NCBI GenBank assembly: GCA_900553595.1
Contig: USEC01000019.1
Coordinates: 1 to 35,407, forward strand
Length of the DNA stretch: 35,407 nucleotides
Direction: 5' to 3'
From: an uncultured Prevotella sp.
Lineage (GTDB): Bacteria; Bacteroidota; Bacteroidia; Bacteroidales; Bacteroidaceae
The notes under the pieces are model-generated. The model was not told where the DNA came from, made no database searches, and was given only the letters and a program-made list of their open reading frames with translations. Position 1 is the stretch's first letter; the number at the start of each line of letters is the position of its first letter. Shown piece by piece: positions 22,883-31,474 of the stretch. Made by a program: the position numbers and the translations under genes.

Positions 22883-24739
22883 ATGACAAATACACGGACA
22901 CTACTCTGCGCGGCAATCCTTGCCGCCACCTCCGCCGCCGCTTCTGCCGGCGACACATTCACCAACCCCGTCATCCGCCGCAGTGCGCCCGACCCGACAG
23001 TCATACGCGCCGACGACGGACACTTCTACCTCTATTCCACCGAAGACACGCCGAACACGCCCATCTACCGCTCCGACAACCTCGTGGACTGGACCCTCAT
23101 CGGCACGGCGTTCAGCGACACCTCGCGCCCCTCGTGGAACCCGAAGGGAGGCATCTGGGCTCCCGACATCAACAAAATCGGCGACAAGTATGTGCTCTAC
23201 TACTCCAAGTCGGAGTGGATGGGACTCAAGGACGCCGGCGTGGGCGTGGCTACCTCCGACCGTCCCGAAGGGCCTTTCACCGACCACGGCTGCATCGTGA
23301 GCTACCACAACACGGGCGTATGGTGCAGCATCGACCCCTTCTTCATCGAGGACGAGGGACGCAAATACCTCATCTGGGGCAGCTATTGGGACACGTTCGG
23401 CATAGAACTCACCGCCGACGGACTCAGCGTGAAGCCCGGAGCACGGAAAGTGCACATAGCAAGCAACTTCATGGAAGGCTCCTACGTGTTCAAGCGCGGA
23501 CGCTACTACTACCTCTTCGGCTCCAACGGCTCGTGCTGCGAGGGTGCCAACAGCACCTACCGCATCGTCTGCTCACGCTCCGAGAACGTGCTCGGCCCCT
23601 ACTATTCCAAGGAAGGCATACGCACCTGCGACGGCGGATTCAGCGAAGTGCTCCACGGCAACGACTTCGTGGCAGGACCGGGACACAACGCAGAGATAGT
23701 CGTCGATGACGAGGGCACGACATGGATGCCGCTGCACGGCTACGAACGTGAGGCGCCGGAAAAAGGTCGCCAGGTGTGGCTCGTGCGCATAGACTGGCGC
23801 GACGGCTGGCCCGTGGTGGACGGCGGCACCCTGAAGAAGACCCAGCCGCGACCCGTGTTCGGACCCCTCCACCAGGCCGACCCCACCATATTCTGCGACA
23901 ACGGCAAGTACTACCTCTACGGCACACAACCCGGTGCCGACGCCGGCTTCCTCGCCTACGAGAGCGACGACCTCATGCACTGGCGCGGACCCGTAGGCCG
24001 TCGCGATGGAGGCTACGCCCTGCGCGGCGAGACCTACGGCTCGCACGGCTTCTGGGCACCGCAGGTGTTCAGCCATGACGGCAGGTACTACATGGCATAC
24101 ACCGCCAACGAACACATAGCAATAGCCACCGCCACACGCCCTGAAGGACCCTTCACGCAGCCCAAGGACAGCACACGCCGCGTGCAGACACCGACGAAAG
24201 CCATCGACCCCTTCGTCTTCTTCGACACCGACGGCAAGGCATATCTCTATCATGTGCGCGTGGATGGAGGCAACAGAATCTGCGTAGCCGAAATGAACCC
24301 CGACCTCCTCTCCGTCAAGAGTGAGACCGTGAAGGAGTGCATACAGGCCGACCAGCCGTGGGAGAACACCGCACGTTCAGCCACACCCATAGCCGAAGGG
24401 CCTACCGTAGTCAAGGTGGGCAAACTCTACTACATGTTCTATTCCGCCAACGACTTCCGCAGCAAGGACTACGCCGTGGGCGTGGCGACAGCCCCGTCGC
24501 CCCTCGGACCGTGGAAAAAGCAGCCCGAACCCCTCATCAGCACCCGCAACACAGGTCTGCCGGGAACCGGCCACGGCGACCTCTTCAAGGACAAAGAGGG
24601 ACGCTGGCAGTATGTCTTCCATGCCCATTACAGCGACACACAGGTGCATCCCCGACGCACTGCCATCGTGCAGCTGAGGCTCAAAGGCACACGCTTCGAA
24701 CTCGTCCCCGGCACCATGCACTTCGTGACGCGCGAGTAG
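22883..24739 (+). CDS. Secreted tandem-domain GH43 glycosidase, second copy
   Basis: 618 residues, a tandem paralogue of the preceding gene that aligns with it almost without gaps. A signal peptide (1-22, ending ASA) precedes DTFTNPVIRRSAPDPT. Both catalytic triads are again complete: Asp37, Asp151, Glu198 in domain 1 and Asp333, Asp442, Glu505 in domain 2. Differences cluster in loops around the first-domain pocket: KSEWMGLKDAGVGVAT replaces KSVWGGEWTCGIGVAT, and SYHNTGVWCSIDPF replaces SKNIGVQNSIDQF. This suggests altered specificity. ATG 22883 is chosen because it begins the signal peptide; an in-frame ATG at 22814 would add a non-signal extension. An array of four palindromes begins 42 bases after the stop. 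Confidence 0.85.
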   Translation: MTNTRTLLCAAILAATSAAASAGDTFTNPVIRRSAPDPTVIRADDGHFYLYSTEDTPNTPIYRSDNLVDWTLIGTAFSDTSRPSWNPKGGIWAPDINKIGDKYVLYYSKSEWMGLKDAGVGVATSDRPEGPFTDHGCIVSYHNTGVWCSIDPFFIEDEGRKYLIWGSYWDTFGIELTADGLSVKPGARKVHIASNFMEGSYVFKRGRYYYLFGSNGSCCEGANSTYRIVCSRSENVLGPYYSKEGIRTCDGGFSEVLHGNDFVAGPGHNAEIVVDDEGTTWMPLHGYEREAPEKGRQVWLVRIDWRDGWPVVDGGTLKKTQPRPVFGPLHQADPTIFCDNGKYYLYGTQPGADAGFLAYESDDLMHWRGPVGRRDGGYALRGETYGSHGFWAPQVFSHDGRYYMAYTANEHIAIATATRPEGPFTQPKDSTRRVQTPTKAIDPFVFFDTDGKAYLYHVRVDGGNRICVAEMNPDLLSVKSETVKECIQADQPWENTARSATPIAEGPTVVKVGKLYYMFYSANDFRSKDYAVGVATAPSPLGPWKKQPEPLISTRNTGLPGTGHGDLFKDKEGRWQYVFHAHYSDTQVHPRRTAIVQLRLKGTRFELVPGTMHFVTRE

Positions 24740-24781
24740 GGCGCACCCTCTCCACGCGCGGCAAAAATCCGCCCCATTGAA

Positions 24782-24862
24782 AAGAAGGCTTCTTTGCACT
24801 GCAAGGAAGCCTTCTTTGCGTTGTAAACAAGCCTTGTTTTGAGTGCAAACAAGCCTTGTTTT
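24782..24862. repeat. Array C: four 15-bp palindromes at 22-bp pitch
   Basis: Units start at 24782, 24804, 24826 and 24848: AAAGAAGGCTTCTTT, AAGGAAGCCTTCTTT, then AAACAAGCCTTGTTT twice. Spacers are GCACTGC, GCGTTGT and TGAGTGC. Three of the four units are perfect 7-bp stems with a single central base. Compared with arrays A and B the centre and the C/G arm positions change in pairs, keeping symmetry. It lies just after the GH43 operon. Confidence 0.92.
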
Positions 24863-25007
24863 GAGACGGGGTGTGTGCGCATTCCTACTCCGCCCGCACT
24901 GCAATCCGCCCCTGTCATAATCACTAAACAAACTTAAAAATCAGCCCTTTAAACATCTTTTTTCATAATAAACATGGCAAAACAATGACTATTTGCAGAA
25001 TTCTAAG

Positions 25008-25015
25008 TAAATTTG
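25008..25015 (+). promoter_or_regulatory. -7 box upstream of the DUF6242 gene
   Basis: TAAATTTG matches TAnnTTTG, 26 bases ahead of ATG 25042. TTTG at 24992-24995 is only 12 bases upstream, so the -33 element is not convincing. It probably drives the envelope gene run that follows. Confidence 0.5.
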
Positions 25016-25041
25016 CAGCTAAAAACCACAGATTGAGTATA

Positions 25042-26424
25042 ATGAAAATAAAGTTTCTGCCTTTTGCGATGCTGCTTTCCGCATTGTTTCTGCTGGCATC
25101 GTGCTTTGGCGAAGAAGAGGAGCTTGTGCTTTCCGACAACACGGCTATAACAGCATTCTCGGTGAATGCCGGCAAACAGTATGTACACACAAAGGCCAAG
25201 GACGGCTCGGACAGCGTCTATGTCAAAGCGGTGACATTGAGCGCATACAAGTTCCAGATAGACCAGCTCAAAGGCGAGATCTACAACACCGACTCACTGC
25301 CAGTGGGCATTGACGCGCGGAAACTGCTCTGCACCATATCAAGTTCCTATTCAGGGGCACTCGTCATACAGAGCATGACGAGCGACAGTATCGACTATTT
25401 CAACTCTGCCGACAGCACCGACTTCAGCAAGCCGCGTGTGTTCTACATCTACAGCAATTCGGCAAAGTACAGGCGCAAATATACCATCAAGGTGAACATC
25501 CACCGCGAGCAGGCCGACTCGATGGCGTGGACAGCCATGCCGGCAAGCGAGATGCTGCGACAGATGTCGGCAGCCAAGTCGGTAGCGTGCGGCGGACGCC
25601 TCTTCGTCTTCGGCAATGCCGGCGGCAACACCGTGGCGGTGAGCACCGCCGACGGCAAAAGCTGGCGCAATGCGGTGTTCAACTTCAACCACACCCTCGC
25701 CGCCGATGCCTATAACAGCGTGGTGGTGAAGGACGGATACATCTACATCGCCGACCAGGGCACTGTCATGCGCAGCAGCGACGCCGACGCATGGGAGGTG
25801 CGTGCCGCAGCGGCAGGAATCAAGCGTCTGGTGGCAGCAAGCCGCTACCGCCTCTACGCCTACGCCGATGACGGACGCCTCATGGCTTCCGCCGACAACG
25901 GTGCGACATGGAGTGTGGCGACAGTGGATGCCGACCTCTCGCTCCTTCCCGATACCGACGTGTCGGGACTCTGCTTGCCCATGAAGTCAAACACCGATGC
26001 CGACCGCGTGATGATCGTGGGCAAGGCGCAGGGAAGCACGGCCGTATGGGGCAAGGTGGACGAGAAACCCGACGGCAGCGAGGACCAGTCGTGGAACTAC
26101 TACGATGTTGCCGGCGACAACACACACCGTCTGCCGGCGTTCGACACCATGACGGCATTCATCTACGACGGGGCGGTTTACACCTTCGGCATAAAGGACA
26201 GCCGGCTGAAAAGCTACCGCAGCGACGACGGATGCATAACATGGCATGAGGACACCGTCATAGCTCCGGCGACAGCCATCAGCGTGGTGCCGGGCAAATA
26301 CACCGTCGCTGCCGACAGCAAGAACTACATCTGGGTGACCAGTCTCGCCAGCGGCGAGGTGTGGCGCGGACGCATCAACCGCCTCGGATGGGCTGAAGAG
26401 CAGAAAGTCTTCACAAAGGAATAA
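25042..26424 (+). CDS. DUF6242-type lipoprotein with Asp-box beta-propeller
   Basis: A 460-residue lipoprotein with lipobox LASC at Cys21, followed by an acidic tether FGEEEE. Residues about 28-155 are a beta-rich N-terminal domain. From about 160 on, repeats with BNR/Asp-box character appear (STADGKSWRNAVF; RSSDADAWEVR; SADNGATWSVATV; SDDGCITWHED), pointing to a beta-propeller. The family is typical of Bacteroidota and recurs next to DUF6089, uppS and bamA; its role is unknown but the position suggests outer-membrane or envelope work. ATG 25042 is chosen for the signal peptide; the frame extends 19 codons upstream without signal character. Only 15 bases separate it from the next gene. Confidence 0.75.
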   Translation: MKIKFLPFAMLLSALFLLASCFGEEEELVLSDNTAITAFSVNAGKQYVHTKAKDGSDSVYVKAVTLSAYKFQIDQLKGEIYNTDSLPVGIDARKLLCTISSSYSGALVIQSMTSDSIDYFNSADSTDFSKPRVFYIYSNSAKYRRKYTIKVNIHREQADSMAWTAMPASEMLRQMSAAKSVACGGRLFVFGNAGGNTVAVSTADGKSWRNAVFNFNHTLAADAYNSVVVKDGYIYIADQGTVMRSSDADAWEVRAAAAGIKRLVAASRYRLYAYADDGRLMASADNGATWSVATVDADLSLLPDTDVSGLCLPMKSNTDADRVMIVGKAQGSTAVWGKVDEKPDGSEDQSWNYYDVAGDNTHRLPAFDTMTAFIYDGAVYTFGIKDSRLKSYRSDDGCITWHEDTVIAPATAISVVPGKYTVAADSKNYIWVTSLASGEVWRGRINRLGWAEEQKVFTKE

Positions 26425-26439
26425 AAAACACTGACGCCG

Positions 26440-27123
26440 ATGAGAACGTGGCTCACTATATTAATAATGTGGACAGCGATGCTGCCCGCAAGCGCACAGA
26501 CCGACGATGAATATCTCATGGAGATAGGCGGCGGCGTGGGTATGGTGGCTTACGAGGGCGACTTCAACGGAAGCATACTCTCAAACATGCAGCCCACGGC
26601 TTCGCTGCTGCTGCGCCGCAACTTCAATCCCTACATGGGTCTGAGGCTGATGGCGGAATACGGCAAGCTGAAAGGGTCGTCGAAGGATGTGAAGACATAC
26701 ATCCCCGACTATGTGGCAGAGCAGTACGACTTCAACAACACGCTCGTCGATGTCAGCATTACATACGAATACAACTTCTGGCCCTACGGCACCGGCCGCG
26801 AATACCGCGGCGCGAAGCGTCTCACCCCGTTCGTCTTCGCCGGCATAGGAGCCACATACGCCACAGGAGGAGGCAACAACGCCTTCACCGCCAACATGCC
26901 CATAGGCCTCGGAGTGAAGTACAAGATAGGGTCGCGGCTTAACCTCGGACTGGAATGGGCGATGCACTTCTCGCTCAGCGACAACCTCGACGGCGCAAAA
27001 GACCCCTACGGCATAGAAAGCAGCGGAATCTTCAAGAACACCGACTGCTACTCCGCCCTCCAGCTGACACTCTCGTACAGCTTCATGGCAAAGTGCCGCA
27101 CATGCCACAACGACGACGAGTAG
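26440..27123 (+). CDS. DUF6089-type outer-membrane beta-barrel protein
   Basis: 227 residues with a signal peptide (1-19, ending ASAQ). The body is built of alternating hydrophobic strands with aromatic ends, as in small OmpW/OmpX-like barrels: YLMEIGGGVGMVAYEGDFNG, NFNPYMGLRLMAEYGKLKG, LTPFVFAGIGATYATGGG and a closing strand SALQLTLSYSFMAKC. A Cys pair, CRTCHNDDE, ends the chain. The family is a common neighbour of uppS and bamA in Bacteroidota. Function unknown; a structural role at the outer membrane is inferred. Confidence 0.78.
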   Translation: MRTWLTILIMWTAMLPASAQTDDEYLMEIGGGVGMVAYEGDFNGSILSNMQPTASLLLRRNFNPYMGLRLMAEYGKLKGSSKDVKTYIPDYVAEQYDFNNTLVDVSITYEYNFWPYGTGREYRGAKRLTPFVFAGIGATYATGGGNNAFTANMPIGLGVKYKIGSRLNLGLEWAMHFSLSDNLDGAKDPYGIESSGIFKNTDCYSALQLTLSYSFMAKCRTCHNDDE

Positions 27124-27143
27124 CCAGTCCGGAAAAGCCTCCC

Positions 27144-27182
27144 AAAGGCTTAGAAAGGCTTAGAGAGGCCCAGTAAGGCCCA
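27144..27182. repeat. Short 10-bp periodic repeat before uppS
   Basis: Four units of AAAGGCTTAG type (AAAGGCTTAG, AAAGGCTTAG, AGAGGCCCAG, TAAGGCCC) follow at exact 10-base spacing in the DUF6089-uppS gap. The same repeat forms a longer array at 31300. Confidence 0.7.
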
Positions 27183-27218
27183 CTCCCTCGCCTCAAATTC
27201 ATAATCCAGAAACAGACA

Positions 27219-27980
27219 ATGAACACCACCTTGGACACCACCCGCATCCCCCGCCACATCGCCATCATCATGGATGGCAACGGCCGTTGGGCGACAGAGA
27301 AAGGCAAGCCACGCAGCTACGGCCATCAGGCCGGAGTGGATACGGTGCGCCGTATAACCTCCGAGTGTACGCGCCTCGGCGTGAAATACCTCACGCTATA
27401 CACCTTCTCCACCGAAAACTGGAACCGCCCCGCCGACGAAGTGGCAGCTCTCATGGGTTTGGTGCTCTCATCCCTCGAGGACGAGATATTCATGAAGAAC
27501 AACGTGCGGTTCCGTGTCGTGGGCGACATGAAGCGTCTGCCTGAAGCCGTGCAGCAGAAGCTGCAGGAGACAATGGACCACACCGCAGCCAACACGGCAA
27601 TGACAATGGTGGTGGCATTGAGCTATTCCTCACGCTGGGAAATAACAGAAGCAGCACGCGCCATAGCACAGAAGGTGAAGGAAGGCGTGCTCGACCCTGC
27701 GGAAATCAGCGAGGAAACGGTGGAAAAACACCTCGCCACGGCGTTCATGCCCGACCCCGACCTGCTCATACGCACCGGCGGCGAGCAGCGCATAAGCAAC
27801 TATCTGCTATGGCAGATTGCCTACTCGGAGCTTTACTTCTGCGACACCTTCTGGCCCGACTTCTCGGAAGCCGACCTCCAAGAAGCCATCCTCAGTTTCC
27901 AAAACCGTCAGCGACGGTTCGGAAAGACAGAAGCACAGGTGGAGGACGAAGCCGCCACTGCTGCCCCGGGCGGCCGATAA
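27219..27980 (+). CDS. uppS: Isoprenyl (undecaprenyl diphosphate) synthase
   Basis: UppS condenses isopentenyl units onto farnesyl diphosphate in cis to make the C55 lipid carrier for peptidoglycan and other glycans. The 253-residue product has the signature HIAIIMDGNGRWA with catalytic Asp19, the YLTLYTFSTENWNRP segment, and the C-terminal PDPDLLIRTGGEQRISNYLLW and FWPDF motifs. All substrate-binding segments are present. It leads into bamA as in other Bacteroidota, with a 138-base gap. A short acidic tail (AQVEDEAATAAPGGR) is extra. Confidence 0.96.
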   Translation: MNTTLDTTRIPRHIAIIMDGNGRWATEKGKPRSYGHQAGVDTVRRITSECTRLGVKYLTLYTFSTENWNRPADEVAALMGLVLSSLEDEIFMKNNVRFRVVGDMKRLPEAVQQKLQETMDHTAANTAMTMVVALSYSSRWEITEAARAIAQKVKEGVLDPAEISEETVEKHLATAFMPDPDLLIRTGGEQRISNYLLWQIAYSELYFCDTFWPDFSEADLQEAILSFQNRQRRFGKTEAQVEDEAATAAPGGR

Positions 27981-28118
27981 GGCAACCCCTGACAGCGACG
28001 CCCCGAAAGTCGGCAAGGTCTTGAAACTGACGGAGAAGGACGGGAGAGACCCGTGAAAAGCCTCCTCATGCAACCTTGCCCACGCCCCGTTCGTTTAGAA
28101 AAAAAATATTATCAAGAT

Positions 28119-30734
28119 ATGAATTTCATAAAGGTGCTTACAACCATCTGCCTCCTTGTAAGCGGATTCGCCGCACAAGCGCAGGACAAAATAGTGCATC
28201 CCGACATCTCGTATGCCGGAACCCCGCGCACAGTGACCATCGCCGGAATCGCCGTGACGGGTGCCGAAGGCTATGAGGACTACATGCTCACGGGCATATC
28301 AGGACTTACCGTAGGTCAGGAGGTGGAACTTCCGGGCGACGAAATCACCAACGCCGTGAAGCATTACTGGCGTTACGGACTCTTCTCCGACGTGTCGGTG
28401 GGAGTCGATTCGCTCATACACGACAAGGCATACATACACATACGCCTCCGTCTCCGCCCTCGTGTGTCCACCATCAACTATGTGGGCGTCAAGAAGTCGG
28501 AACGCACCGACCTCGAGGAACGCCTCGGACTCCTCAAAGGAGCACAGATAACACCTAACATGGTGGACCGTGCCAAGATTCTCGCAAAGAAGTATTTCGA
28601 CGACAAAGGATTCAAAAACGCTGAAATACAGATTGTTGAACGCGACGATGTGACGAGCAAGAACCATGTCATCCTCGACATCATAATCGACAAAAAGGAG
28701 AAGATGAAGGTGCGCAGCATCATCATTTCGGGCAACCACGCACTCAAGACTTCGAAGATAAAGGGTGGATTCTTGAAGAAAGGCGCGTTTGCAAAGACAC
28801 ACGAGTCGGGCAAGCTCGCCACATTCCTCAAAGCCAAGAAGTTCACACCGGAACGCTGGAAGACCGACAAACAGAATCTCATAGACAAGTACAACGAGCT
28901 TGGCTACCGCGACGCCGTAATCGTGAGCGACTCCGTATGGAACGCCGACGACCGCCATGTGAACATCAGTCTCAAGGTGGATGAGGGCAAGAAATACTAT
29001 GTGCGCAACATAACATGGGTGGGCAACACGGTCTATACCACCGATTTCCTCAACGCTTCGCTCGGCATGAAGAAGGGCGATGTTTATGACCAGAAGCTCA
29101 TGAAGAAGCGACTCTCTGAGGATGAGGACGCCGTGGGCAACAACTATTGGAACACAGGCTACCTCTTCTACTCGCTCAACCCGACGGAAGTGAACATCGT
29201 GGGCGACTCCATCGACCTCGAAATGCGCATCTTCGAGGGTCCGCAGGCACACATCAATCATGTGCGAATAAACGGTAACGACCGACTGTACGAGAACGTG
29301 GTGCGACGCGAACTGCGCACAAAGCCGGGCGACCTCTTCTCGAAAGAGGCTCTGCAACGTTCTGTACGAGAAATCGCTTCAATGGGACACTTCGACCCGG
29401 AGAAGGTGAATCCGGATGTGAAACCCGACACCGAAAACGGTACGGTGGACATAAACTGGGACCTCGAACAGAAGTCGAACGACCAGATTGAGTTCTCGCT
29501 CGGTTGGGGACAGACGGGTGTCATCGGACGAGTCGGACTGAAGCTCAACAACTTCTCCATGCGCAACCTCTTCAACAAGAACAAGGAGCACCGCGGAATC
29601 CTGCCCATCGGCGACGGCGAAGTGCTCTCCATCGGAGCACAGACCAACGGTACTTACTACCAGTCGTACAACACTTCGTACAGCACCAACTGGTTCGGTG
29701 GAAAGCGACCGATGCAGTTCTCCGTAGGTGCCTACTACTCGAAGCAGACCGATGTGTCGAGCAACTACTACAACAACGCCTACTTCAACAACTACTACAA
29801 CTACATGTACGGTTACGGAAGCTATGGCGGTTACAACAATTATGAGAACTATTACGACCCCGACAAGTTCGTGAAACTCTTCGGAGTATCGCTCGGATGG
29901 GGCAAGCAGCTGCGTTGGCCTGACGACTATTTCCAGTTGTCGCTCTCGCTGCAATACACGCGCTACATGCTGAAGAACTGGAGCTACTTCCTCATGACCA
30001 ACGGAAACTCCAACAACCTCAACCTCAGCATACAGCTGGCGCGCACTTCAACCGACAACCAACTCTTCCCGCGTAGAGGTTCGGAATTTGTCGCTTCGGT
30101 GACACTCACACCGCCATGGTCGGCTTGGGACGGCAAGGATTACAGGAATCTCGCCAATAATCCGCGCTCGGCCAACTACAATGCGGAGCAGCAGGAGAAG
30201 TACCGTTGGGTGGAATATCACAAGTGGAAGTTCAAGGCACGCACCTTCACCGCGCTCACAAGCGGACAGAAATGCTTCGTGCTTATGACGAGAGTGGAGT
30301 TCGGACTCCTTGGCTCTTACAACAAGTGGAAGAAGTCGCCGTTTGAAACATATTATGTCGGAGGTGACGGTATGACCGGCTACTCGACGAGTTACGCCGA
30401 GGAAACCATCGGACTCCGCGGTTACGAGAACGGATCGCTCACGCCTTACGGCTCGGAAGGCTACGCCTACGACCGCATGACACTCGAGCTCCGCTACCCG
30501 TTCATGCTCGGCAACACCACCATCTACGGACTCGGTTTCGCCGAAGCAGGTAACGCATGGACGGAAACGAAGAAGTTCAACCCATTCGATATGAAGCGTT
30601 CGGCAGGTGTCGGAATACGCATCTTCCTCCCGATGGTGGGTCTGATGGGTATCGACTATGCCTACGGTTTCGACAAAGTGTTCGGAAAGAAGGGTGGAGG
30701 ACAGTTCCACTTCATCCTCGGACAGGAATTCTAA
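28119..30734 (+). CDS. bamA: Outer-membrane protein assembly factor BamA
   Basis: BamA folds and inserts beta-barrel proteins into the outer membrane. The product has 871 residues with a signal peptide (1-21, ending AAQAQ). The N-terminal half to about residue 450 carries successive POTRA-type domains (VGVKKSERTDLEERLGLLKG; YFDDKGFKNAEIQIVERDD; VRNITWVGNTVYTTDFLNAS; INHVRINGNDRLYENVVRRE). The barrel follows, with GLRGYENGSL and a VGIRIFLPMVGLMGIDYAYG segment near the end. The chain closes in GGQFHFILGQEF with the C-terminal Phe of a beta-signal. A Tyr/Asn-rich insertion at 549-579 is unusual. ATG 28119 is preferred because it starts the signal peptide. Skp-like chaperone genes follow directly. 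Confidence 0.93.
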   Translation: MNFIKVLTTICLLVSGFAAQAQDKIVHPDISYAGTPRTVTIAGIAVTGAEGYEDYMLTGISGLTVGQEVELPGDEITNAVKHYWRYGLFSDVSVGVDSLIHDKAYIHIRLRLRPRVSTINYVGVKKSERTDLEERLGLLKGAQITPNMVDRAKILAKKYFDDKGFKNAEIQIVERDDVTSKNHVILDIIIDKKEKMKVRSIIISGNHALKTSKIKGGFLKKGAFAKTHESGKLATFLKAKKFTPERWKTDKQNLIDKYNELGYRDAVIVSDSVWNADDRHVNISLKVDEGKKYYVRNITWVGNTVYTTDFLNASLGMKKGDVYDQKLMKKRLSEDEDAVGNNYWNTGYLFYSLNPTEVNIVGDSIDLEMRIFEGPQAHINHVRINGNDRLYENVVRRELRTKPGDLFSKEALQRSVREIASMGHFDPEKVNPDVKPDTENGTVDINWDLEQKSNDQIEFSLGWGQTGVIGRVGLKLNNFSMRNLFNKNKEHRGILPIGDGEVLSIGAQTNGTYYQSYNTSYSTNWFGGKRPMQFSVGAYYSKQTDVSSNYYNNAYFNNYYNYMYGYGSYGGYNNYENYYDPDKFVKLFGVSLGWGKQLRWPDDYFQLSLSLQYTRYMLKNWSYFLMTNGNSNNLNLSIQLARTSTDNQLFPRRGSEFVASVTLTPPWSAWDGKDYRNLANNPRSANYNAEQQEKYRWVEYHKWKFKARTFTALTSGQKCFVLMTRVEFGLLGSYNKWKKSPFETYYVGGDGMTGYSTSYAEETIGLRGYENGSLTPYGSEGYAYDRMTLELRYPFMLGNTTIYGLGFAEAGNAWTETKKFNPFDMKRSAGVGIRIFLPMVGLMGIDYAYGFDKVFGKKGGGQFHFILGQEF

Positions 30735-30747
30735 ACAACAGAACGAC

Positions 30748-31260
30748 ATGAAGAAGATACTTTTCACAGCCCTCTTTGCCATCATGGCAATCACGGCAAG
30801 CGCGCAGAAATTCGCGCTTATGGATATGGAATATGTGCTCAAGAACATCCCGGCATACGAGCGGGCAAACGAGCAACTCAACCAGGTCTCGAAGAAATGG
30901 CAGGCCGAAGTGGAGGCTCTCAACACCGAAGCGAGCACGATGTACAAGAACTACCAGAACGAAATGGTGTTCCTCTCGCAGGAGCAGAAAAAGGCCAAGC
31001 AGGAGGAAATAATGAAGAAGGAGAAGGAAGCAAGCGACCTTAAGCGCAAATACTTCGGTCCGGAGGGCGAGCTTTTCAAGAAGCGCGAGAGCCTCATGTC
31101 GCCCATTCAGGAGGAGATCTACAACGCCGTCAAGGAGGTTTCGGAGCTTCGCGGCTACTCGCTCGTCATCGACCGCGCCAGCGACACCGGCATAATCTAC
31201 GGCTCGCCGAAGATAGATATAAGCAACGAGGTGCTGCAAAAGCTCGGCTACAGCAACTGA
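30748..31260 (+). CDS. OmpH/Skp-family periplasmic chaperone, first copy
   Basis: Skp-type chaperones hold unfolded outer-membrane proteins in the periplasm on their way to BamA. 170 residues with signal peptide (1-19, ending TASAQ), then KFALMDMEYVLKNIPAYERANEQ, the family-typical first strand and helix. A long charged coiled-coil spans about 35-120 (LNQVSKKWQAEVEALNTEAS; EEIMKKEKEASDLKRKYFGP), and the C-terminal core follows (YSLVIDRASDTGIIYG). ATG 30748 lies 13 bases after the bamA stop, so the two are co-transcribed. Confidence 0.9.
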   Translation: MKKILFTALFAIMAITASAQKFALMDMEYVLKNIPAYERANEQLNQVSKKWQAEVEALNTEASTMYKNYQNEMVFLSQEQKKAKQEEIMKKEKEASDLKRKYFGPEGELFKKRESLMSPIQEEIYNAVKEVSELRGYSLVIDRASDTGIIYGSPKIDISNEVLQKLGYSN

Positions 31261-31299
31261 AACGGCACTCTCCAAAGCCTTCCTCCAAGCCCCCATTCC

Positions 31300-31415
31300 A
31301 AGTGCTTAGTGAGGCTTAGAAGTGCTTAGTAAGGCTTAGTAAGGCATAGTAAGGTTCCATCCAAGTACTTAGAAAGGCTTAGTAAGGCATAGCAAGGCTT
31401 AGAAAGTGCTTAGAA
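31300..31415. repeat. 10-bp periodic AGTAAGGCTT array between ompH copies
   Basis: Two blocks (31300-31354 and 31363-31415) of about five units each, with unit consensus AGTAAGGCTT and variants AGTGCTTAGT and AAGGCATAGT, hold an almost perfect 10-base period, broken by TTCCATCC. No reading frame or clear hairpin is preserved. It occupies the gap between the first and second ompH genes. Confidence 0.85.
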
Positions 31416-31474
31416 CCGCCCACCTCCCCACTCAAAAAAACAACAATAACAAACAATAAAATCAAAAGAAAAAA

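Noticed and set aside
28053..28118. Upstream extension of bamA
   Set aside because: The added residues (MKSLLMQPCPRPVRLEKKYY) are not a signal peptide; a clean one begins at ATG 28119.
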